Source of the DNA: an uncultured Prevotellaceae bacterium
Lineage (GTDB): Bacteria; Bacteroidota; Bacteroidia; Bacteroidales; Bacteroidaceae
DNA length: 7,285 bases
Direction of reading: 5' to 3'
Assembly (NCBI GenBank): GCA_937891085.1
Contig: CALAEY010000021.1
Span: 1-7,285, forward strand
Below, one piece after another: positions 1-5,762 of this stretch. Within the stretch, counting starts at the first letter, position 1; every line of letters starts with the position of its first letter. Position numbers and translations under genes: made by a program. The notes beneath the pieces were generated by a model. It saw only the letters and a list, made by a program, of their open reading frames with translations, ran no database searches and was not told the DNA's origin.

Positions 1-2
1 AG

Positions 3-758
3 CTGCTGACTCAAGGCGACATCTATGCCCAGCGCCGTGCGCATGAACGGCTGGCTCACATCGCCAATGCATCACGCCGCACGGATGAAGCGCACCAGCA
101 CTTGCTGGAATACGAGTTGCTTAATGACTCCATAGAGCGCATCACTGCCACTGAGAGCATAGAGCAGATGAATGCACTTTATAATTATGAGCAGCAGACC
201 ATGGAAAATCTGCGCTTAGAAGCGAGGAGCCGACAGCTCTATTACTTCATAGCACTGCTCATCTGCTTGGCCATCATCTTGGTGCTAAGCTTCATAGTCT
301 ACCACCTACATGTGCAGAAGAAGAGGATACAAATGGAACAACTATACCACGCTGTGGCACAAGAGAACCAGACCTTCAAGGATGAAGAAGAAGCACGAAA
401 CCGCTGGAAGAGCGAAGCTCCCAACCTCATAAAGAATTCTGCTGTCTACAAGAACTTAGAAGAACTGGCTCTCCAGGCAAATAATCTTAGTCCTGAAGAC
501 TGGGCGGCTGTAGAAGAACTGCTGAACGAGGTCTATCCCTCCTTTATTCCCCATCTGCGAGCCAGCTGCCAGATGAGCGAGCGCGACTTTCATGCCTGCT
601 GCCTGATGAAACTGAAGTTTTCGAACACCACAATCTGTATCCTCACCCCATTCAACTCTACTCAGGTATTGTCAAACATGTGCCGCAATCTGTATGTACG
701 CATTCACGGCAAGAAAGGATCTACCGAAGACTTTGCCAACTTCATAGATTCATTGTAA
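3..758 (+). CDS. TPR-type membrane-anchored transcriptional regulator, C-terminal part (5' partial)
   Basis: The reading frame is open to the left window edge, so the N-terminus is missing; about 251 residues are visible. The TTG at 102 is only an internal codon. The first ~75 residues are helical and TPR-like. One strong transmembrane segment follows (nt 237-311, starting LYYFIALLICL), flanked by basic residues, then a charged, probably coiled-coil stretch. The C-terminal domain (nt 486-755) begins LSPEDWAAVEELL and contains YPSFIPHL, an HACCLMKLKFS helix, and an S-x-x-L-S-N-M-x-x-N-L-Y-x-R turn ending GKKGSTEDFANFIDSL. This resembles the helix-turn-helix end of Bacteroidales regulators that combine periplasmic TPRs, one membrane helix and a cytoplasmic DNA-binding domain. 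By inference it senses an envelope signal and controls the adjacent units, since the shared promoter element begins on the base after its stop codon. Family assignment is by recognition; the DNA target is inferred. Confidence 0.75.
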   Translation: MLTQGDIYAQRRAHERLAHIANASRRTDEAHQHLLEYELLNDSIERITATESIEQMNALYNYEQQTMENLRLEARSRQLYYFIALLICLAIILVLSFIVYHLHVQKKRIQMEQLYHAVAQENQTFKDEEEARNRWKSEAPNLIKNSAVYKNLEELALQANNLSPEDWAAVEELLNEVYPSFIPHLRASCQMSERDFHACCLMKLKFSNTTICILTPFNSTQVLSNMCRNLYVRIHGKKGSTEDFANFIDSL

Positions 759-779
759 ATGTTTACTTTTTGTTACGTT
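759..779 (+). promoter_or_regulatory. Putative activator site upstream of the LanC-like gene
   Basis: This 21-base element, with core CTTTTTGTTACGT at 766-778, matches 2254-2274 at 20 of 21 positions. Both copies lie at almost the same distance from a -7-like box (51 and 50 bases, start to start). That position, about 30 bases upstream of the box, suits an activator. The core also occurs exactly, in inverted orientation, at 2229-2241. The binding protein is not shown by the sequence; the adjacent TPR-HTH regulator is the obvious candidate. Confidence 0.6.
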
Positions 780-809
780 CATTCTACTGCTTTTCCCAGC
801 TAATGTACC

Positions 810-817
810 TATCTTTA
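810..817 (+). promoter_or_regulatory. Putative -7 promoter box (TATCTTTA) for the LanC-like/glycosyltransferase unit
   Basis: TATCTTTA matches the Bacteroidetes -7 consensus TAnnTTTG except at the last base. No good TTTG -33 element is present 19-21 bases upstream, consistent with activator dependence. It shares the ATGTAC sequence just upstream with the second promoter at 2304. A start site about 7 bases downstream would leave only about 11 bases before the ATG at 835. Confidence 0.45.
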
Positions 818-834
818 GCCTCAAAAACAGAGAT

Positions 835-1416
835 ATGGAAGTGAAAGAACATTGCTTGGGAATGGAAGGAGCCATGCGTGAAGCCATCACCCTGTTCCAT
901 GAAGCCCGGCATACGAAAGTCCCTGCCCAGCAGGCAATGGCCGAGCAGACATTAGAAAAGATATTAGACCAATGTGATGCAGGGCTCAGTTTCTCGTATG
1001 CCGATGGCCTATGCGGCATCGGTGTGGGCATAGAATACTTGTTGCAGGAAGGTTACGTAGATGGAGATGCCAATGAAGTGCTAAGTCATTTTGATGCCTT
1101 ACTTTTCCGCATCATTACAGCACGTCCGGCCATAGACACCAGCATAGCCCATGGCATGCTGGGCATAGCCTACTACCTCTACTACCGACTGAAGGCACAG
1201 TCCACTTCCGATGCCCCGCAAGTGCTACACCTCAAAGAGCATCTTATCTATCTGATAGACTGGATGGGTGATGCTCTGCAAGACCCTGCTAAAGATAAGA
1301 ACCTCTATGAGTTTTGGTTTATCCTCGTGCTACTGCTACAATTAGATGTATTCAATGCCAAAATACTGAATCTATTGAATTACTGTGGAAAGGAAATAGC
1401 CCTATGGAAGAAATAA
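835..1416 (+). CDS. Short LanC-like (lanthionine synthetase C family) protein
   Basis: The 193-residue protein has two repeats of the LanC alpha-barrel type: GLCGIGVGIEYLLQEGYVDGD at about residues 58-78 and HGMLGIAYYLYYRL at 106-119. These match the start of Bacteroidales LanC-like proteins. LanC enzymes are normally near 400 residues and hold a catalytic zinc through a Cys and a Cys-His pair near the C-terminus. Here the protein is about half that length, and no WCYG-like or CHG motif is visible; NYCGKE near the end is only a faint echo. The next gene starts inside this one (13-base overlap), so no lost C-terminal half lies immediately downstream. It may be a degenerate or scaffolding LanC domain rather than an active cyclase. 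No LanB, LanM or other dehydratase is visible. ATGs at 862 and 874 are alternative starts if the promoter at 810 is real, because the leader before 835 would be very short. Confidence 0.65.
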   Translation: MEVKEHCLGMEGAMREAITLFHEARHTKVPAQQAMAEQTLEKILDQCDAGLSFSYADGLCGIGVGIEYLLQEGYVDGDANEVLSHFDALLFRIITARPAIDTSIAHGMLGIAYYLYYRLKAQSTSDAPQVLHLKEHLIYLIDWMGDALQDPAKDKNLYEFWFILVLLLQLDVFNAKILNLLNYCGKEIALWKK

Positions 1417-2171
1417 GTGTAGTGATACCCATTATGATCAACTATCCTAACCGTAAGCAGAACGTAGAGTGCGTAGTGAACTACCTGCTGCGTTATCCCT
1501 ACCTCCATATAGATGTACTGGAAGCAGGTAGGGACAGGTTCCTACATCTCCCTGCCCATCCCAGGCTAAGATATACTTACGTTCCAGACGATGCCCCCGT
1601 GTTCTATCATACCTATTACCGCAACCGTTTATTACAGCAAGCCAAATATCCCATCGTAGGCGTGTGGGATGCCGATGCCATCGTGTCAGAAGAGCAATTC
1701 TTAGCTGCCGCAGATTACATACGCAGGGGCGCAGTGATGTGCTTCCCATACGATGGTGACTTTCGCTACCTCAGCAAAGCAGAGAGTCAGGCTGTCAGAG
1801 CCGACCTGAACCAGCTTCGCCCCGACAGCGGCACACGTGCCATGGGTCGCCCTTCCGTAGGTGGCATCTTCTTCGTGAATCGTGATATCTATCTGCGTTG
1901 GGGTGGCGACAATGAATGCTTCTATGGCTGGAGTCCTGAGGATGCCGAGCGCGTCAAGCGCATGGAAATCTTGGAGCTTCCTATTGCCCGAACTTCAGGT
2001 AGTCTCTATCACCTCTTCCATGAGCGTGACCAGATAGAAACTCCAGACGAGTTAGCACGTAGCTACCGCAACCGCAAAGCCCTGATAGATGTCTGTCATC
2101 TCAGCAAGTCAGAATTGGAACACCTTATTATATATAGAGAAGGGATGTTCAGCTATATGAAGCGGTGGTGA
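1404..2171 (+). CDS. Glycosyltransferase, GT-A fold, galactosyltransferase-related (GT2/GT7-like)
   Basis: The 255-residue protein starts at ATG 1404, giving MEEISVVIPIMINYPNRKQN, the usual first beta strand of GT-A glycosyltransferases; the longer frame from 1314 adds 30 residues that overlap the LanC-like gene and look unlike this fold. A DxD metal/nucleotide-sugar motif is at D89-A-D91 (VGVWDADAIVS). A later segment, SVGGIFFVNRDIYLRWGGDNE followed by FYGWSPEDAE (G175-W176...E179-D180), resembles the GG...W-G-x-x-x-E-D acceptor region of galactosyltransferase-like (Glyco_transf_7C) enzymes. No membrane segment is seen, so it is probably cytoplasmic. It overlaps the LanC-like gene by 13 bases, implying translational coupling. 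A plausible role is sugar transfer to the precursor peptides encoded downstream, but the donor and acceptor are unknown, and a saccharide acceptor is equally possible. Confidence 0.75.
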   Translation: MEEISVVIPIMINYPNRKQNVECVVNYLLRYPYLHIDVLEAGRDRFLHLPAHPRLRYTYVPDDAPVFYHTYYRNRLLQQAKYPIVGVWDADAIVSEEQFLAAADYIRRGAVMCFPYDGDFRYLSKAESQAVRADLNQLRPDSGTRAMGRPSVGGIFFVNRDIYLRWGGDNECFYGWSPEDAERVKRMEILELPIARTSGSLYHLFHERDQIETPDELARSYRNRKALIDVCHLSKSELEHLIIYREGMFSYMKRW

Positions 2172-2189
2172 AAATAAAAAACGCCCTAA

Positions 2190-2212
2190 CAAGCCAAGTC
2201 TAAAAAGGCTTG
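2190..2212. terminator. Weak hairpin after the glycosyltransferase gene
   Basis: CAAGCC (2190-2195) pairs with GGCTTG (2207-2212) across an 11-base loop, 18 bases after the stop codon. No T-tract follows on the + strand; an A-run lies before it, so only the minus orientation would have a U-tract. It could separate the two units, but it is weak. Confidence 0.25.
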
Positions 2213-2228
2213 ATAACCACCAATACCT

Positions 2229-2273
2229 ACGTAACAAAAAGGTAACAAAGAAAATGTTTACTTATTGTTACGT
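2229..2273. promoter_or_regulatory. Inverted-repeat operator cluster upstream of the DUF3244-like gene
   Basis: The left arm ACGTAACAAAAAG (2229-2241) and right arm CTTATTGTTACGT (2261-2273) are inverted repeats matching at 12 of 13 positions. A shorter copy, GTAACAAAG (2242-2250), lies in the 19-base space between them, in the same orientation as the left arm. The right arm is part of the 21-base element 2254-2274, which repeats the one at 759-779. Three to four copies of one motif in front of two promoters point to one regulator controlling both units, with this promoter carrying extra sites. Regulator identity is inferred. Confidence 0.6.
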
Positions 2274-2303
2274 TATTTATTTCCGTTTATATGTACTAAC
2301 CTT

Positions 2304-2311
2304 TATCTTTG
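2304..2311 (+). promoter_or_regulatory. Putative -7 promoter box (TATCTTTG) for the peptide operon
   Basis: TATCTTTG fits the Bacteroidetes TAnnTTTG element exactly. It lies 30 bases downstream of the right operator arm. As at 810, no convincing -33 TTTG is seen at the usual spacing (about 2279-2285). A start near 2318 would give a leader of about 50 bases before the ATG at 2370. Confidence 0.55.
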
Positions 2312-2369
2312 TTCTCGTGCAAGCGCACAAAACAACCTTTCAATGTTTAACATAAAATTTAATGCAAAT

Positions 2370-2723
2370 ATGAAGAAGACTTTTTTATTGATTTTTGGTT
2401 TAGTGCTCAGTTCCCTATGCTTTGCCATTGAAGAGCCGGTAGATTTGACTATTGAACCCGAAGAACAGACTGGTCCAGGACACCGCTCCCCAGCCCTGCT
2501 GCCAAGTTTGACTTTTGAGGACAACTACCTCTATGTCTATGCACCTTATTATATAGAGAGCATGACGGTATTGGTGAAAGATGACACGGGCAGTGTGATT
2601 TACACTTACACAGCCGCAATGGCTGTTGGTAGAAACACCATCGTTCTGTCGGACATCGTGAGTGAAGAAAAGTACAGTGTGGAGCTGCTGTTTGGCAGCT
2701 GGCATCTCACGGGCCACTTCTAA
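2370..2723 (+). CDS. Small exported DUF3244-like protein
   Basis: The protein has 117 residues from ATG 2370. This start gives a clean signal peptide (MKKTFLLIFGLVLSSLCFA, cut after A19); the upstream TTG at 2265 would put the promoter box and about 35 unlikely residues inside the gene. C17 is preceded by L16, so it does not form a good lipobox, and a periplasmic or secreted protein is expected. The mature part has an RSP motif at residues 39-41, then alternating strand-like segments (LTFEDNYLYVYAP, SMTVLVKDDTGSVIYTY, KYSVELLFGSWHLTGHF). This matches the small Ig-like beta-sandwich pattern of Bacteroides DUF3244 proteins, whose function is unknown. It is the first gene of the peptide operon and lies 24 bases before the GT4 gene, so it is probably made together with the peptides. 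A role as envelope partner or chaperone is only a guess. Confidence 0.65.
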   Translation: MKKTFLLIFGLVLSSLCFAIEEPVDLTIEPEEQTGPGHRSPALLPSLTFEDNYLYVYAPYYIESMTVLVKDDTGSVIYTYTAAMAVGRNTIVLSDIVSEEKYSVELLFGSWHLTGHF

Positions 2724-2747
2724 ACATTGACGCATAATCATTCTCGC

Positions 2748-3947
2748 ATGAAACACCTTTACATTTTCGACATCCCCAGTAGTTCTGCTAATAACGGCAT
2801 TGGCACCTACATCAAGCAAGTGGTAGAGATGGTTAGGCGATGGAAAGATTTTCAGGTCAGTATGATTATGCTTCAGACCAATGCAGAAGCGTTTTTTGTG
2901 GGAAGCTATAAAGGGATGGAACATTTCTTCTTTCCTCAAAGTAGTTCTGCATACTATCAAGACACCTCCGAGGAAGTCTGCAGTGCGTTGGTCTGCCATG
3001 TTGATGATAGCAAGGAGACTGTTTTTCTTTTGAACTATGCACCTTGTGAGAAGCTATTGACTGCTCTGAAAAAGACTTTTCCAAAGTCCACATGTATCTT
3101 CGTGATACACGATATGAGCTGGACGAAGCCTTTTATGGGGGATGTGGAGGCATTTAAGGCATTTGCAAGTAGGAAAGATAAGGCTGTAGAACAAGAAAAG
3201 CTGTTGAGCAGCTTCTTGAGGGAAAAAGAACAATTTGCTATTGCAGATAAAGTTGTCTGCTTGTGTGAAGATACTTTAGAACTTCTTACTACGGTATATG
3301 GAGTTCCAAGTAAAAAGGTTTTCCTGATTCCTAACAACTCAGAGATAAGGGATCCACTTTCGATGCGTGAGAAACAGAAGATAAGGAAAGCCAAGCATTT
3401 AGGCAGTGAGAAGATTCTGCTGTCAGTAGGCCGCATTTCCAAGCCTAAGGGGTTCTTTGATTTTTTAGAAGCATTCAAGCAGTTATTAGATCACGGGTAT
3501 AATGTCCGCTGGGTTATAGCAGGTGACTTATGCAACGCACCACCTTTCCTGAAAAAGGCAGGGAATGCCATAACCAAAATAACACTGACTGGGATTTTGG
3601 AGGCTGAAGAACTCTATCAGTGGTATCAAATAGCTGATATCGGAATCATTCCTTCTTATTTCGAACAATTCGGATATGCGGGATTAGAGATGATGACTAA
3701 CAAACTTCCTATCGTAGCATCCGATGGCTTCGGCGTACGATGTATGTTTAGTGAATGTGAGAATGCTTTGGTAGCAACGTTAGGAGAAGGGGAAACCTAT
3801 TATCAAGAGATGCTTTTTAAACGTACCGCTGAATTATTGAAAGACAAACCTCTTCAAAAACGATTTAAAAAGAATGGCCTATTGGTATTGAAAGAAAGAT
3901 ACAACAGATTGTTATTTGAACAAGAATATAAGCAATTGCTGATATAA
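2748..3947 (+). CDS. GT4-family glycosyltransferase, TIGR04157-like
   Basis: The 399-residue protein is read from ATG 2748 (MKHLYIFDIPSSSANNGIGTY); the TTG at 2727 would add seven residues with no family support. It shows GT-B architecture. The N-terminal domain has the glycine loop NNGIGTYI and IFVIHDMSW. The C-terminal domain has LLSVGRISKPKG (S226 onward), VIAGD, and the nucleotide-sugar motif E306-QFGYAGL-E314 (EX7E), followed by PIVASDGFG. The MKHLYIFD...S..NGIGTY opening recalls the TIGR04157 glycosyltransferases of Bacteroidetes peptide loci. No membrane helix is seen, so it is likely cytoplasmic with a retaining mechanism typical of GT4. It follows the DUF3244-like gene by 24 bases and precedes precursor peptide 1 by 75 bases. 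Its likely job is glycosylating a peptide or carrier within this pathway; the sugar and acceptor cannot be read from sequence. Confidence 0.82.
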   Translation: MKHLYIFDIPSSSANNGIGTYIKQVVEMVRRWKDFQVSMIMLQTNAEAFFVGSYKGMEHFFFPQSSSAYYQDTSEEVCSALVCHVDDSKETVFLLNYAPCEKLLTALKKTFPKSTCIFVIHDMSWTKPFMGDVEAFKAFASRKDKAVEQEKLLSSFLREKEQFAIADKVVCLCEDTLELLTTVYGVPSKKVFLIPNNSEIRDPLSMREKQKIRKAKHLGSEKILLSVGRISKPKGFFDFLEAFKQLLDHGYNVRWVIAGDLCNAPPFLKKAGNAITKITLTGILEAEELYQWYQIADIGIIPSYFEQFGYAGLEMMTNKLPIVASDGFGVRCMFSECENALVATLGEGETYYQEMLFKRTAELLKDKPLQKRFKKNGLLVLKERYNRLLFEQEYKQLLI

Positions 3948-3965
3948 AGAAAAAGCATAAAGAAT

Positions 3966-4000
3966 TATCTTTATATGAGAGGTTGTAATATTTAGTTTTA
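3966..4000 (+). promoter_or_regulatory. Possible weak internal promoter before precursor peptide 1
   Basis: The 75-base gap holds two -7-like boxes, TATCTTTA (3966-3973) and TAGTTTTA (3993-4000). A TTTA at 3970-3973 stands 19 bases before the second and could act as a poor -33. A small AT hairpin (3957-3963 with 3968-3974) overlaps the first. The gap is strongly A+T-rich, so chance matches are likely. An internal start would help explain extra peptide expression. Confidence 0.2.
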
Positions 4001-4022
4001 AACTTTTAAATTGTATGTAATT

Positions 4023-4130
4023 ATGAAGAAAAATTTAGAAATTAAGTTGAATCAGCTGAGTAAAGCTGAGTTGAGTGAAAAGGAAATGAACCGCTTGTTA
4101 GGTGGTGATAATTGCTGTATTTGTGGTTGC
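4023..4130 (+). repeat. Duplicated leader and Cys-motif coding block, copy 1
   Basis: The first 36 codons of precursor 1 match those of precursor 2 (5655-5762) at 90 of 108 bases and 29 of 36 residues, without gaps. Similarity falls away after the Cys motif. This indicates a gene duplication with a conserved leader and a diversified core. Confidence 0.85.
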
Positions 4131-4250
4131 AAATATGCAAATTATGGAGGATCGAGTGATATGGCTAATGGACAAGCTAATTATGCTGGAGGGGAAAGCG
4201 GGTTGTATTCTCCTGGAGGTGGCTCTGTCGCATTCGGTAACGATGCTTAA
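4023..4250 (+). CDS. GG-leader RiPP precursor peptide 1 (TIGR04149-like)
   Basis: The precursor has 75 residues from ATG 4023 (MKKNLEIKLNQLSKAELS...); the TTG at 4011 is discarded because the twin peptide begins at the equivalent ATG. The leader, residues 1-28, is amphipathic, with L-x-I-K-L-N-Q-L, A-E-L-S-x-K-E-M and a terminal RLLGG double-glycine site (G27-G28), the signal for C39 peptidase/ABC exporters. The predicted 47-residue core starts with D29 and carries CCICGC (Cys 31, 32, 34, 36). Its tail is rich in Gly, Asn, Ser and Tyr, with two ANY(A)GG units (39-43, 52-57) and GESGLYSPGGG. It resembles the GG-Bacteroidales precursor family TIGR04149. Family members are described as radical SAM-modified, but no such enzyme is visible here; the local candidates are two glycosyltransferases and a short LanC-like protein. 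A hairpin 7 bases after the stop codon separates it from propeller lipoprotein 1. Confidence 0.85.
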   Translation: MKKNLEIKLNQLSKAELSEKEMNRLLGGDNCCICGCKYANYGGSSDMANGQANYAGGESGLYSPGGGSVAFGNDA

Positions 4251-4257
4251 CTATTTC

Positions 4258-4281
4258 ATGGTGTCATATAAATGGCACCAT
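4258..4281 (+). terminator. Hairpin after precursor 1, possible terminator or attenuator
   Basis: ATGGTGTCAT (4258-4267) pairs with ATGGCACCAT (4272-4281), a 10-base-pair RNA stem with one G-U wobble and an ATAA loop. A T-rich stretch (TTTTCATTTGTTATTT) follows. It starts 7 bases after the peptide stop codon and lies within the operon, so partial termination or 3'-end protection of a short peptide mRNA fits better than a full stop. Confidence 0.6.
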
Positions 4282-4325
4282 AATTTTCATTTGTTATTTA
4301 ATCCTTAAGAATAATCTCAACAATT

Positions 4326-5642
4326 ATGAAACCCCTTGTTTTTAATATCCTATCATTCTTTATAATTTGGGGATGTTCCCATCATAATAGTGAAGCGAAT
4401 ACTGCAGATAATGGATTAGGTATTATCGATTTGAATAATAGTGTAGTTTCTACAAACAACCTATCTCTCAGCGATGCAGCCTCACAGGTTAAAATCGTGA
4501 AGTTAGAGACGTCCGGCAAATCATTGCTTTCCAATATAGATAAGCTTCAAGTAACAGATAATGATATTTGGATTAAGCATATGCGTGATCAACATATCTA
4601 TCGATTTTCTCATGATGGTAGGTTCTTGAATTTAGTAGGGGAAGTGGGACAAGGACCTTCAGAATATATTAGTGTTTGGGATTTTCTTGTTGATGATAAA
4701 TCAAAAGAAATATATGTAATTTCACCTATTCAAAGCATCAAGGTATATGGCTATGATGGATATTTCAAGCGAGAAGTAACGAGCAAATTCTTTCACCAAC
4801 TTTTTTCCGCAAACTTGGGTAAAGTTATTAAGTATAATAATCAGTTCATGTTAAGCCAGAATCTTCCTGTTACAATGAATAGATTCGATATCTCCACAGA
4901 TTCTCTATGGTCTATAGCCTTGGTAAATGAAAAGTTTGATAAAACAAAAATATTCAAAAATCCTATTCATAAGGGAATAGAAGTTGAACTGATAAAAAAT
5001 CGTGTTGGTGAAACTACGATGAATTATAATAACGAACTTTCCACTGAAATAGATTATAACCAAGGCTTATTAACCTTCAAATTGCCAGGTACGGACACCA
5101 TCTATATCTTTGATGAAATACAGAAAGGACTGAAACCATTATATGCCATTTCAACTAACGAAAAAAAAGGGAACTATGCAGAAATAAATAAATGGGTGAA
5201 AGACAGAAAAGACTTTGACTATTTCACCATTGCCAGTTACATCCCAACAAAAGATTATATCTACCTTGTATGTAGTAAAGGAGAAGAGGTTTATACCTAT
5301 TGCTATGATAAGAGGAACTCTTCTGTAAAAAAAACAAGAAGACAAGAAAAAATAGTAGAGAGGCGAAATCCTTATATGGATATGTTCGGCAAACCTCATC
5401 TTAGGTTGCCACGTCCTTTTATTCTTACCAATGACATCACAGGAGGAGACTTTGAAATGAATTATCGTTCTTTCGGTAAATTCTGGGTACAAGTATTAAA
5501 TCCAGGTTCTTCGGATTTTGAGAAATACGTAGCAGATCTCAAGAAATCTTCTGATGCTCCTCAAAAACAGCAATTACTTGATGTCATCGCCAAAACGAGG
5601 GAAGATGATAATCCGATATTACTAATAGCAGTATTAAAATAG
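4326..5642 (+). CDS. 6-bladed beta-propeller lipoprotein 1
   Basis: The 438-residue protein starts at ATG 4326. A lipoprotein signal peptide ends FFIIWGC, with C17 as the lipidated residue, so the mature protein is membrane-anchored. The next ~60 residues include QVKIVKLETSGKSLLSNIDKL, typical of the first strands of Bacteroidales 6-bladed beta-propeller proteins (PF17170 type). Then come the signature YRFSHDGRFLNLVGEVGQGPSEY (GQGPSEY at 108-114) and repeated strand/turn blocks such as DKSKEIYVISP and YGYDGYF. The C-terminus ends DDNPILLIAVLK, a tail common in these proteins. The gene follows precursor 1 after a hairpin and ends 12 bases before precursor 2. Such propellers are found beside leader peptides in Bacteroidales; binding or presenting the mature peptide is an inference. 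Base composition is clearly richer in A+T than the glycosyltransferase and LanC-like genes upstream. Confidence 0.82.
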   Translation: MKPLVFNILSFFIIWGCSHHNSEANTADNGLGIIDLNNSVVSTNNLSLSDAASQVKIVKLETSGKSLLSNIDKLQVTDNDIWIKHMRDQHIYRFSHDGRFLNLVGEVGQGPSEYISVWDFLVDDKSKEIYVISPIQSIKVYGYDGYFKREVTSKFFHQLFSANLGKVIKYNNQFMLSQNLPVTMNRFDISTDSLWSIALVNEKFDKTKIFKNPIHKGIEVELIKNRVGETTMNYNNELSTEIDYNQGLLTFKLPGTDTIYIFDEIQKGLKPLYAISTNEKKGNYAEINKWVKDRKDFDYFTIASYIPTKDYIYLVCSKGEEVYTYCYDKRNSSVKKTRRQEKIVERRNPYMDMFGKPHLRLPRPFILTNDITGGDFEMNYRSFGKFWVQVLNPGSSDFEKYVADLKKSSDAPQKQQLLDVIAKTREDDNPILLIAVLK

Positions 5643-5654
5643 AATGAATAAATT

Positions 5655-5762
5655 ATGAAAGAAAAATTAAAAATTAAACTGAATCAGCTGAATAAAGCTG
5701 AGCTAAGTGGAAAGGAAATGAACCGCCTTTTAGGTGGTGATCATTGTTGTATTTGCAGCTGT
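5655..5762 (+). repeat. Duplicated leader and Cys-motif coding block, copy 2
   Basis: This is the partner of 4023-4130, spaced 1632 bases away. The repeat unit is effectively a peptide gene plus a propeller gene, though the propeller genes have diverged far more than the leaders. Confidence 0.85.

Noticed and set aside
2317..2328. GTGC-AAGC-GCAC palindrome near the predicted start of the peptide operon transcript
   Set aside because: A four-pair stem is too short to call a regulatory structure.
2415..2999. 194-codon open frame on the minus strand across the DUF3244-like/GT4 junction
   Set aside because: It lies antisense to two well-supported genes, shows no recognisable family, signal or start context, and its residue mix (many His, Cys, Arg) looks like an antisense shadow.
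4102..4308. 68-codon + strand frame overlapping precursor 1
   Set aside because: It is out of frame with the conserved leader/core of precursor 1, has no counterpart at the twin peptide, and runs through the hairpin.
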